From assembly GCA_037179385.1 (NCBI GenBank), contig CM074179.1, forward strand, positions 6,510,001 through 6,574,000: a stretch of DNA of 64,000 bases, in the 5' to 3' direction. The notes below the pieces were generated by a model. The model was given only the letters and a program-made list of their open reading frames with translations. It was not told the origin of the DNA and did not search any database. A program made the position numbers and the translations under genes. This DNA comes from Holothuria scabra. Lineage: Eukaryota; Echinodermata; Holothuroidea; Aspidochirotida; Holothuriidae. This document shows, in pieces, positions 31,563 to 41,706 of the stretch (position 1 is the first letter of the stretch; each line of letters begins with the position of its first letter).

Positions 31563-31773
31563 ATGACTTACGTGCTGTTTGATTTTTTGGAAGAAACGAG
31601 ATCGGGATAGGTAAGCAATCTTGGATTGTCAGTAGGCCTACCTATGAAAAAGAGACATTTACCAACGGCCTTTGGAATAAAAAGGACATCGTTAAAGTCG
31701 GATGGACATCTAGGACAAGCTTCCAAACACACTGGATCAGAGGTTTATGACGCAAAAGTTTTGTGGATTTCAG
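31563..31773 (+). CDS. candidate host exon region, function unknown
   Basis: An ATG at 31563 starts MTYVLFDFLEETRSG, which then hits a stop. A second frame from about 31645 reads KKRHLPTAFGIKRTSL and ends VYDAKVLWISG at a CAG/GTTCGT donor-like site (31772). The C-terminal part looks like genuine protein. Its end phase (one base into a codon) fits the acceptor at 36298. The two pieces are not in one frame, so an exon break, pseudogene or sequence error is needed. I do not assign a family. Confidence 0.3.
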
Positions 31774-31779
31774 GTTCGT

Positions 31780-33280
31780 ATTTAACAATTCAATTTTTAA
31801 TTTGATTGGTGGGCCAGCTTAGACGGAACCATATCTTTTTTTTCTTTGTTGTTATATTTTGTGTGTAGGCTATCCTGAATAAAAACTTCCCGTTGTGCAG
31901 TTTCAGTTATTTTCGGTAGGTCGAGGTACATGTTCGTGAAGTTCAACGACCTTTCAATTGCGATGTGCAGCCAAATTTTCATAGTGTGGCTGCGTTTTCA
32001 ATGTACGGTGACCGTTGCAGGTCCATTGTAAAAATAAACTGTCACTGCGGCATAACTTCGCCTGTATTGGTGTTACTACAAGGGCTAAAAACCACTCGCT
32101 CAAATTTCTATGTACACTTGCTGTTACTCTTCTCGAAAATCCACCGCTTTCAGTTGTGAACACTATTTTTTAATCACTGACAAGGTCTAGGCCTAATTAC
32201 TGATGCTCCATTTTCTTGACTTTGATATCAATAAGTAGTATGTGACAAAGTATATTAGGACCGTGACCATTGTGTACTGGGTTTCTACCGAACGTTCGTT
32301 CATTGCTTGAGCCGACCATGGAACGCTCCACTTTACCCATGGGTTTCAGCTAAATATATTTTGAAATTAAGGCCCTGTTTTGCCCTTTTTCCCAGATATA
32401 TATCACGGTGAAAATATTGAGAATGGTTTGATAGCAATAAACAATTATGCAGAACCGTATGAAAGGAATTATTTTGACATTAATCAGAGAAGTAGGGTAG
32501 AATGTGTTGTTTTTTTCTTAGCACTTTGAAAGAAGTTGTGATCTGCCCCCTTAAAAAACAATGTTTAACAATGCACACAGAGAAAGTGATTTTGCTTCCA
32601 AAAATTATCTTGAGACCCCCAAAAACCATTTTAAAGTGATTGATTTGCGACAAATGTATATTATTCTAGTTGAAGTAGTTTCAAGGCATTATGTAAACCC
32701 ACTGAACTGTATAACCTAATTTATTTCTTTAGATAATTTAGGTATATGTCACCTTATAACTATTGGACTTCTAGACAACGTACTGGTCAGTTTACAATGC
32801 AAGAAGGGTACAGTTTGAAGGGCATCAACTTTACCGAAGTATAGTTTGCAGTGTCTTCACTTGGCCAGAAGAGCCGAACAGTAAATGTAAATGTTGCAAA
32901 TGACGACCTCACTAAAGCGTCTTCTTAATATATCACTTCCTAGATTCCAGACACTTTTTGTGTTTTCTATGCATCAAAAGACTGCCCTAAAACTGAGAAA
33001 AAGATTTGTCTTTCCCGAATAATGCGATTTTATGCTTTTAAAAAAATAATTATTTCTCTTTGGGCTGTTGGGGGAAGGGGGGTTGGGAGGTAGATGGAAT
33101 TGAAAGAAAAAAATTTTGGAATTAAGAAAGTGATATCTTTGATAGGAAACAGTTCCCCTAAAATTATTAGTAGGCCTATATTGTGCATTAGACTGATGAA
33201 GAATATGTTCACCACCCACTTCAATATTCTCCTCGCCATCGCCGGTCACCACTTCTTAAAGCGCACCTTACAAATATTGG
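31780..33280. other. no recognised feature
   Basis: Non-coding-looking AT-rich sequence. A G run at 33282-33291 begins a GC-rich fragment. No repeats shared with the rest of the window were seen. Confidence 0.4.
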
Positions 33281-33372
33281 GGGGGGGGGGCTAAACATGC
33301 CTTTAGCCCCTCCACTTTTTTCATTGGGGTGGCTAAGCCCCCAAAGCCCCCCCCCCCGTTCCGCCGCCACTG
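33281..33372. repeat. G/C-rich transposon end
   Basis: A G run, GGGGTGGCTAAGCCCCCAAAGCC, a C run and CCGCCGCCACTGC lie together. This resembles the CAGTGGCG-type ends at 34880 and 35740. It is probably the right end of a decayed element; the left end was not found. Confidence 0.35.
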
Positions 33373-33582
33373 CTTACCTCTGTACAAATGTTGCATTGAA
33401 TATGTACAAGTGTAATGTTTTATTTGTTAGGACTTACTTCAAGCAATCTGATCTTATTTTAATTACATACTAAAAATTAAAAATTTTGCTATGATTTTGA
33501 TAGGCAATGCCCAAATGTTTGAAGTTCTTTTATTATGAAAGAAATAAATAAATATATTGATAAAAATAATTTAATTGAATTT

Positions 33583-33705
33583 CAGGATAACAAAACAAAG
33601 AAGCAAGGCTGTTTAAAAAAGACGAAAGCTGTGGCTGGACCCATATACAAAGATTTGATGGAATAAATTTTGAACAAAGAAAGCATTGAAGGAACTAACG
33701 ACCAG
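33583..33705 (+). pseudogene. exon-like block with in-frame stop
   Basis: TTGAATTTCAG precedes, and CAG/GTACAA follows, a 123-bp block (41 codons). It reads DNKTKKQGCLKKTKAVAG, then PIYKDLME, TAA, ILNKESIEGTNDQ. The frame is otherwise clean, suggesting an exon disabled by one stop. Its phase does not match the neighbouring candidate exons. Confidence 0.3.
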
Positions 33706-33964
33706 GTACAATTAATATGATATTAACACTAGCTAGTGGTGTACCTTTGACTTGGGTCCCTGGGTGCAAGAATGAGTTGAGTTACCCCAGGCTTGTAGCA
33801 GCACCGATTAAGGGGGGACATCTGTCAGTTGCACGTTTGGTAGTCAGAGGGGTGACCTCTTGAAGAAGCAGAAGGACACGGCCAAAATAACCAACACAAG
33901 TTGTCGTGAAAAGGTGCAACCAGCTTGAGCCAGTCAAGCTCGTTAATGACCTGCTCAAAAGGTC

Positions 33965-34660
33965 AAATGGGCAGTAGCGCAACCAGCGGGGGCAGGAGGC
34001 AAACTGCCCCCCCCCCCCACGCAAAAACAATGGGAAGGGAAGGAAAGAAAGGGAATAGAGGAAAAGGGGGAAGAAGAGAAAAGAGAAAAGGAGGGGGAGG
34101 AAAGGAAAGAGGCAGAAGAAAAAAGGAAAATGGAAAAGAAGGGGGAAGGAAAGAAAGGGGAAAGGAAAAGAGAGAGAAATGAGGAAAGGAAGAAAGTTGG
34201 CCAACTATAACATCAAAAGCAAGATTGATCTGCATTCATGGAATACTGTTTTGGTCAATATATGAACATTCATTTGGAAAAATATATGAACATACATTTA
34301 GTCGTCTAAAGTTAACAAAATAGTATCTGAGGTCCATTTTATCGGGAGAAAGACTTTCCTCTCTTGCTCTTGGCCAGACAGTCGGGAGGATTTTAGAAAA
34401 GCAATCATTCTCAGATTTGCCACTAGTATTTGAAGGAAGTGCAGATTCTTCAGTAATCCCCCAACTATTTCAACTTCCTCACACGAAACCCGGAATCCGA
34501 AGCTTTCTGCAATGTAAGCTCCATATAAACAAATTCTTGTTTTAAAAGGGCAGAAATGAATCACTAATATAGTGGTGTTCACTTTGCAAGAAAAATAAAA
34601 AAACTTAGCTACTACTTACAAGCCCGAGACATGCCATTTCCAGCTTTCTGAGGGGTCGCA
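33965..34660. repeat. decayed DNA-transposon-like copy related to 34880-35753
   Basis: GGGCAGTAGCGCAACCAGCG and a C run form the left end. From about 34430 to 34560 the sequence parallels 35320-35470 (GCAGATTCTTC, GAAACCC, ATGTAAGCTCCATAT). A long polypurine tract lies between them. Confidence 0.4.
34021..34196. repeat. about 170-bp polypurine tract
   Basis: Between 34027 and 34196 the + strand is almost only A and G (GGGAAGGGAAGG, GAAAAGGAGGGGGAGG and similar), with about five pyrimidine interruptions. Such tracts can form triplex (H-) DNA. The open frames across it on both strands are products of composition. Confidence 0.85.
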
Positions 34661-34879
34661 TTTTTTCAAAATTTTCTGTCGGCTCAGCGCCAACTGAAGA
34701 TAGTCTTTCTAGCAAGACTTCATATTCTAGGCAGGGGAACCATTGGCCTACCGTACTCAAATGTTCTCATACACACCTGTCATCAGATACCTTGCAACCC
34801 TGTCAGTTGTGTAGTCTTTGTAGATGGATTCTTTAGTGATTGAAGTGTCAAAATGTTATCAATTTTCAATGTTACAGAG

Positions 34880-35753
34880 CAGTGGCGTAGCTAAAGGAGG
34901 CAGGGCGATTTTGCCCTTGCTAGAAAAAATGAAAAATTCTAAAATTTACCATTTGAGACACCCGTCAAATACAGTGCAGTTTTCCCAAGTTTTCCTTCAT
35001 AAAATTCTGCTTTCTTTCTTATAAAAGTTCCATATTCAAAATATTTATTTTTAAAAAAGGCAAAATTTTCGGTGCGCTTCTCGCGCGTTAAATTGCAACC
35101 CTTTAAGCTATAAGTGATCGTTCTTAAAGCAGTCAGAGGATAATTGATTCTAGCCGCTATAGTTGTTTCCTTAAAATTTTCTAGAATGTAGGCTTTCATT
35201 TTTGTCCAAAAAAGGCAACAAAGTTTTGAGAGTTTCCTTTATGTCGTCGCGATCGAAGCCTTAATCCGCTCTCCTGAGATAACACGATCTTCAGGCGACA
35301 TGCTATTTCAGATTCATGCTAATAGGAAACGCAGATTCTTCGATAGTCCCCCCCAAAATCCCAAAATGCAAATTTTCTTACAGGAAACCCTGAATCTAAT
35401 CTATTTTATGCAATACAAGCTCCATATTTACAAATACATGTGTAAAAGGACTCAAATTTTCGGTACGTGTCTTATACTTAAGAAGTGTCACACTTAAGAA
35501 GAAAAATCAAATTTATTTGAAAAAAATTGCTCTTGCTGGTAGAAAGGCGAAAAAATTTAGCATAAAAATGTACCTTGTGGTCGATGGGGGTAGGGTGAGT
35601 TGCATGGTCCAAAACTGTGGCCCCCCAACACTTCCCTTAAGGCCCTAAGACACCTACAAACTAACACAGCCCAGCTAGTACAAAATCAGGAAACCTCTAT
35701 GCTATTGCCCCCCCCCCCCCTTCCTTGGACAGTCAGGTCTGGCTACGCCGCTG
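34880..35753. mobile_element. 874-bp non-autonomous TIR element
   Basis: CAGTGGCGTAGCTA (34880-34893) is inverted as TGGCTACGCCGCTG (35740-35753), 14 bp with two differences. Sub-terminal GGGCG/CCCCCC runs are typical. CAGNGGCGTAGC ends are common in marine invertebrate and vertebrate hAT-like MITEs (from memory). No 8-bp target duplication is visible and no transposase is encoded. Confidence 0.5.
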
Positions 35754-35761
35754 CAAATGGG

Positions 35762-36060
35762 GCATCCCACAAGACCAAAGGTTTGAGAAATCTGCAAGAA
35801 CTAAAATAAGAAAAAGTTCACCAGACCGAAAATGTGAAAGGGTTTGCGAGACCAAAAGGTGGCGAGGTTAGGGAGACCGAAAATGAGAAAAGGTCAGCAA
35901 AACAAAAAAAGAAAAGGCCTGCAAGCCTTAAAATGTATACCGTGACAGGTGAGCAGGTTTTTAATGTTGGTCTTGCGAACCTTTTCGCATCTATGGGTCT
36001 CCCAAACACTACTTTGTGTTTGGTCTTGCAAACCTTCTGTCTGGTGAATCCCTTTTGAAC
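35762..36060. mobile_element. foldback element B
   Basis: The left arm has units such as GTTTGCGAGACCAAAAGG (about 35842-35859), GTTAGGGAGACCGAAAATG and GTCAGCAAAACAAAA at about 24-bp spacing. The right arm has GGTCTTGCGAACCTTTT (about 35969), GGTCTCCCAAACAC and GGTCTTGCAAACCTT. The centre reads ATACCGTGACAGGTGAGCAGG. The arrangement and unit match foldback A. Confidence 0.7.
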
Positions 36061-36297
36061 CCCATTTTCGTTCTCATGTACCTTTGGTTACAATGACAAG
36101 ATAGAGAAATGGTCATAATGGTATGTGTGTTTGCATACAGGCATAGGTTTGTGCCAGTTTGCTCACTAATACGTCGTCTCATGACAGAATTAGGGTTTGT
36201 ATGTTGCTAGGTATACATGACTATGGTCCATAGCACTTTCACTTGCTGGTTCAATTTTTTTAATAACATCTCTTTTCTTTTGTTTCCTCCTTTGCAG

Positions 36298-36398
36298 GAA
36301 CAGTAGCAAGCTTCTTTCCTACCAAGAAACCTTCTGAAATAAAATATTTTATCCAACAGAAGCTGGCAAATTCTGCCAAAACCTTAAAAAGAAAATAA
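36298..36398 (+). CDS. candidate terminal coding exon of a host gene
   Basis: A good 3' splice site (TTTCCTCCTTTGCAG) ends at 36297. With one base carried over, the frame reads GTVASFFPTKKPSEIKYF and then IQQKLANSAKTLKRK to a TAA at 36396-36398. The basic end and V-A-S-F-F recall nuclear proteins with a PCNA-type F-F motif, but that is speculative. AATAAA at 36653-36658 could end the transcript. The phase matches the donor-like site at 31772. I cannot name the gene. Confidence 0.45.
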
Positions 36399-36652
36399 AT
36401 TCATGGCAGCCATCAGACAGACCATGAGGCCTAATCAATTCCAAAGCTCACTGAATATCTGTTCAAAATATTTAATACAGTTTTTATAAAAATTATACAT
36501 GTATATCTAAAATTGAATTCCAGTCATTGTATATTTTGAGACCTTATTTGCGTTACAATTTAATTCCATATAAATCACAAGTATCCTTCTCCTCCTCCTT
36601 TTGACATGTGTGCACGTTTTGCCAATGAGAATTCCATTTTTTCTGATGAATG

Positions 36653-36658
36653 AATAAA
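36653..36658 (+). terminator. polyadenylation signal AATAAA
   Basis: A canonical AATAAA lies about 255 bp after the stop of the candidate terminal exon, with a second AATAAA close by. Expected for a 3' UTR end; not proof. Confidence 0.35.
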
Positions 36659-36859
36659 CAAATAAAAATGAAATGAAATTGTCATTGTACTTTTTATATA
36701 TTTCCTTAAGTTATTGTTTACATCGGTGAAGTGGTGGTAAACTGAAGAGGGAGGGGGGGGGGGGACTATATTTGTACTTTGTGCAAGTGAAAATAACATA
36801 GACCAACCTTGGCTGCAAAAAATTCCTCAGGTGCCAGTGCCGAACTTGTCTCTAAAAGT

Positions 36860-37255
36860 TACTGTAAACCCCAATTTGAGTGTGATAAATTATCTGGGGT
36901 AAAACCATAAACTCTGTGGTAAATTTGTGTAGAAAAAGTGTGGTAACTCTGTGGGGAAATGGTGATAAAAGTATGGTAAAATAGCTCTCATTATACCGTA
37001 GTAAACCATTGTTTACCATGACCATAGAATCAAAATACCATGGTATTTTCATGGTACAGTACCACAATTTTACCATGGTAAAAGTGTGGTAATTACTACA
37101 AATGTACCATGGTAAACCACAGTTTACCATGACCATAGGGCCAAAATACCATGGTATACCATGGTACAGTACCATGCTTTAACCACACTTTTACCATGGT
37201 AAAAGTGTGGTAAAAGTGTTGTAATGTACCATGGTAAAATCATGGTACATTTTCA
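36860..37255. repeat. TACCATGG palindromic satellite array 2
   Basis: It carries the same TACCATGGTAAAAGTGTGGTA vocabulary as array 1. The array starts in a degraded GTGGTAAATTTGTG region and ends GTAAAATCATGGTACATTTTC, the reversed left end of array 1. It borders the 3' side of a minus-strand non-LTR ORF2 end. Confidence 0.8.
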
Positions 37256-37269
37256 GCTGGGAGGTAGGA

Positions 37270-37480
37270 TATTATTTACAGGTAAACTATCACCCGGCCA
37301 CCCCGCACCGAGACAAGCGGACCTCACCGCCTGCCGAACGTCGACCTTGGCCACCGGGCGAAGTCTGCCTCCACCCGCACCTTAACCTCCGCCTTTATCG
37401 CTGTCAGGACGACGTCCGCAGGCCTTCCCTCTCCCCTAAATACAACATTGCACCGGAGGCTGAAACAAAGGTAAAGTATA
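37270..37480 (-). mobile_element. L1/Tx1-like ORF2 end, copy D
   Basis: The minus strand reads LRCNVVFRGEGRPADVVLT and further KVRVEADFARWPRSTFGRR, parallel to the ORF2 end at 59770-59880 (FRGMGKPADVVLASVRLR). The following UTR is replaced by satellite array 2. Confidence 0.7.
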
Positions 37481-37735
37481 CCCCGACCTAAATTTTTACT
37501 TAACAATGCTGCCATTCCTACACACGGGCATATAGCAGCACAGTTTGTGGCTCTATGTTCAATCACAAACTGTACAAAAACGAAACGAGCTTTTTTTACA
37601 CGTACTTCAAAACGGGCACGACCAATGTATGCAGTATTGAAGATTGGCAAACGAGCAAGCAAGCAACTGCCACAGAGCAGAACAGCTCAATACCAAACTC
37701 AAGCACGAGTTCTGGTCTTCGTCGAGAGCGGACGT

Positions 37736-37836
37736 GTTTTCACGGAGCTCAAGTCCGACTTCGTTCGTTTGCCAAGGTCGGCGTTAGCGATGGGGTCCAC
37801 TCGTTTCGGTGATGGGAAACCGTGTGGTGGTTAAAG
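37736..37836 (+). mobile_element. L1/Tx1-like ORF2 end, copy E
   Basis: The plus strand reads LKSDFVRLPRSALAMGSTRF and a stop near 37834, the last codons of the same ORF2 family. Only about 100 bp is recognisable. Confidence 0.6.
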
Positions 37837-37908
37837 GGCAGCAGTATTCCCCCCAAAAGGAAGCTCGATAATGGATCATACGAGTTTTCCATTGACTGAA
37901 CACTTCTT

Positions 37909-38426
37909 TGACGTCATTCATGATTGACAGTTAGTCTCCGTCTCAATTCAAAACGAAGGCTATACTGATTGGTGGATATTGGTCACATGATATTGTTTAC
38001 AAATGTTCAAACGCACGGTGGTATGTACTGTACACACACATATATACTCATACACAATCTCAACGGTATGTCGTTATATTACAGTACACTGTGCACACTG
38101 CAGTACAGCAGTCAGAACAGTTTACATTGCATTCATTGAACGCATTCGGGGAAGCAAGTTACCACACAAACAGAACGTAAAATAACATGGCTATCGCAAG
38201 ACAGAAACTTTCATGTGCTGTGAAATTGATAGTGACACTATCTGCTCGGAAAAGGCAAAGAAAGACAACCGATAAGAAGTGCAGGTTGACCAAGTTGCGT
38301 TCTCCGAATCGTTCGTAGCGTCCGTGGAAGGAAGACAGCGCTAGCCGAGCATTCCTTCAATTTGCTGCCCATCTACAGTATTGAATGTCATCGAAGTAAC
38401 TTGGCGACAGAACCTGACAGCAAAGG
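37909..38426 (+). promoter_or_regulatory. possible promoter with CRE and a first exon
   Basis: TGACGTCA (37909-37916), a perfect cAMP-response element, precedes an exon-like region. An ATG at 38187 opens a 43-codon basic frame (MAIARQKLSCAVKLIVTL...) ending at 38318. A strong donor CAAAGG/GTGAGTAAG ends it at 38426. Whether the short frame is coding or 5' UTR is unknown. No downstream exon was identified. Confidence 0.25.
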
Positions 38427-38429
38427 GTG

Positions 38430-40050
38430 AGTAAGTCCTTTATTACATATTTAAGGGGGTTCCATCGAAGAACAATATGAACATAAGCCTAGGTCAGAGT
38501 TCAATTGTTATACATACAAAAATATCGTAGGCCTAGGCCAACAGTACTAAATTAGCCTATTAACTTACGTAGTAGCCTAACTAGTAGTAGAAACGTTAGT
38601 AGGCCTAGGCCTAGTTAGCACTTTGGTCATATAAAGCTCAGCCTAAGCTAGACAGAGTAACTCTACTTACTTTTGTTGCTTACAGCCTAGTAGGCCAATA
38701 CAGGGCGCACAAAATCACAAAAAACGACTAATTTTTTGTGTGCCTTCAGGTACATTTGTAGCCAAATGCCTACAAGTAGTAGGCCTAATGTACTAAATAA
38801 ATTCTGTTATCCAGTAGCTTACTGTAGGCCCATGGGTCCACCCTGCCAGGCTGCCAAACTCCAAACTCTGAGATTTAGATTTACATGAAAAAACCTGGAG
38901 AATGGTATCTCCAGGCAGAGATTTATGAATTTTTTCTGCATCCGAACGGATGGGACGTACAAATACATTGATTGTAGCCAATGGGTGCATACCACCAGCG
39001 TTGCAAAATCCAGGGGTGCGGCAAAGGTTTGTCCTGTACTTGGATTTGAAATTTGATGTTAAAAGTTATTTTTAACACATGTAAGTTCAAACATTACTTT
39101 CGGCCCCAAGATTTTTATGGGCGGAAACTACCTCCTAGGGCCGAAATTGACAGACCTGTCGTGGGTGGGTCAAGCTTCCCAGCAGCATTTCAGTCTGAAC
39201 CCATGTGAAATGCCCTAAGTAGGCTAGCTACTGTACATTGAGAATTTGAGATGGCCAGCGAAGGTGGAGTGGCACACTGATTTTTGAGTATTTCATAGCA
39301 AATATTTGCTGTGAATGTAATAATTGGACAAAACTGTGTTTGCAATGGCATGTGTACCGTACTGTACGGGCTGAAGATCAGTGGCCAGCTGAGCACACAG
39401 CAATTTGGAGGCTTTACACTATGCATCAGTACGTAGTATGCATAAGGGGAAGCCCAAGGGGAGGGAGAAAAACTTCCATTTTAGGTGTTTTTTTTGCATT
39501 TCAATTTTGAGTCATGGTGGGTTCAACCTCCCAAACCACCCACGTGCTCGACATGAGTTCTAAGGGAAAAGCAATTTTAGCCATCTCAAGCCTGCAACTA
39601 ATAATCCAGAATTTTTCAGAGGACCTTTTGTTCAGGTATATTGAGGTCAATATTACTGTAGTTACAGTAAAGGCATTTGCCCCCTCCAAAGACTATTTGC
39701 TCGAAAGAGCCACAAGGTTGGTTTAAACAAGTGTTAGATAGTAGGGCCAATTGTAGGAACAAAGGCTTAGTAGGGGATCTTTCAGTGTAGCTTCAGAAAA
39801 AAATGATTTAGAGAGTTCCAGTTGATTTAAAATGATTCATTTGTTGATTGAGTTCCCCAAAAAATGATCAATGAGCTGGTGAAAAAGAGATACTAATTAT
39901 GTTTTTACACAAAGATGACTGAATAATGACTAACATGCTTCTGCTTGAGGTCTGTTGCACGAGTGACCAGCTTGCAGGCTGAAGCTTGTCTCAAACTTCC
40001 AAGCCACATGGGTTGTGTGAAAATCCTAGTACTAATTGCAACCCCCGGAT
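38430..40050. other. no recognised gene
   Basis: AT-rich sequence with many TAGGCCTA-type (38520-38790) and TACTGTA-type words. No open frame or element end was recognised. Confidence 0.4.
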
Positions 40051-41706
40051 TGGTTGAGGGCCAAAGCCAAAATTACCATATTGTGGTGGGACGGAATTTG
40101 ATAGCCTTTTTTATTAGTGCCTGTTTACATGTAGCTTCTGTGATTAATTCATTGGTTCCATAAAAAGTGGTCAGTTACAGAGTATACAAGGCACAATAAA
40201 AAGTACTGTAACATAAATGTCAAGCTGTTACCATAGTAACACAACTTTATGGATGTGGTGGGACGGAATGATACCTTTCACACAATCAGAAACATGTGAC
40301 TAATATTTAATTATTATCAAAAGTAGAAAGATATAAGTTAAAATTTCAAGATTGAAATGAAGTCTGATTATTCTTCTTTCACTATGAAAACAATCGCTTA
40401 AATCACATTTCATTTGAGAGAGCTATGCAAGTATTTCAAAAGTGTGTCAGTGTGGTGGGACGGAATGTGGTGGGACGGAACTAAGTGAAGCCTGTTCATT
40501 ATGTATGGGTTCCATGGAAACCTGCTTAGATTTTCATGAAACTTCCTCAGAACTTTATATCACAGACAAAACCAACTCAGGGAAACTTTCAGTGCCACAG
40601 CTTAACCTTTTTAATAGTTACTGCCCTTTCAAAAAGTATTGCGCAATGTGGTGCTTTTTCAGGTGAGAGCTGCCATTGCCATTTTGCATGATTTTGCAGC
40701 CCCATTACAGTTCACAGGAATAAGAAAAAAAGCTGAAAATTCATTTTCCTAGTGAGTTATAGACATACAGTATAAACAGAATCTGATGTAAAAACTGAAG
40801 TGCCGACCATATTTTTGAAAATACAGGTCTTCAAAAAAGCGGTTTTTCCTTTCCGAAAGTGATTTTTTCAAACTTTGGGCCCATGTGGGCCCTAGACCAA
40901 GTGGCCCAAGGCCCTCATAATTTTGCTCAGCATTATTTGGTTACATGGCAATAAGCAGGGGGCAAACATTACCCAAAAATGTCTTCAAAGACTGAGTTGA
41001 CAGTAGGGTCCAAAATTGGTCCCATGGCAAATATGGGGAAAATGGGCCTGGAACACTGAGATTGTTGACCCTACAGTATGGGCAATAACCAACAGGTTTT
41101 AATTTTTTAGTTGGGAAAGATATACATTTGTTCTTAATAATTTCAAAAATTAATGTAGGTTTTAGATCTCCTTCATGGGAGGTGAGAGAAAGAAGGTGCA
41201 TAATACATGTACAAGTCAGAAAGAAATTCGACAAAAACCATCAGGGACCATATTTGGGGACCCACAAATTTTGGAACTATGTATGACGTTATCTTCAAAA
41301 CTAAATACAAGGTGGAGAAGTATGCCATAGTTTTTACAAAAGCTGTCAAAAACATGGCGACCACAAAAGTCAAGTTATGAGTAAATCTATCAGGGCATAC
41401 TACTTAAAATTACCTTTAAACTAAAATTCCATCCCACCACACTTGTTTCCGTCCCACCACAAAAATGTTGAGTAATCACCATTACTACCCAAAATACCAT
41501 ATTGACTTTTTTTGCACTCAGAAGTGTCACTTGCATTCACAGTTGATAGTTTGGAAAGTTTCAATAATTTTTTCAACTTTTGTACCGTTGAAAATAAAAG
41601 AATGTAAAAAAATGTGGTGGCACAGAATTGGACATTTTCATTTTAATTTTTACTATAGATATTAAAAGTATCTTTAGTATTTTCTCAGTGCATAAATTGT
41701 GTTTAC

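Noticed and set aside
33782..34235. Lys/Gly-rich (+) and Phe/Leu/Ser-rich (-) frames near 34 kb
   Set aside because: Composition of the polypurine tract; no hydrophobic-segment logic or start context supports a membrane protein.
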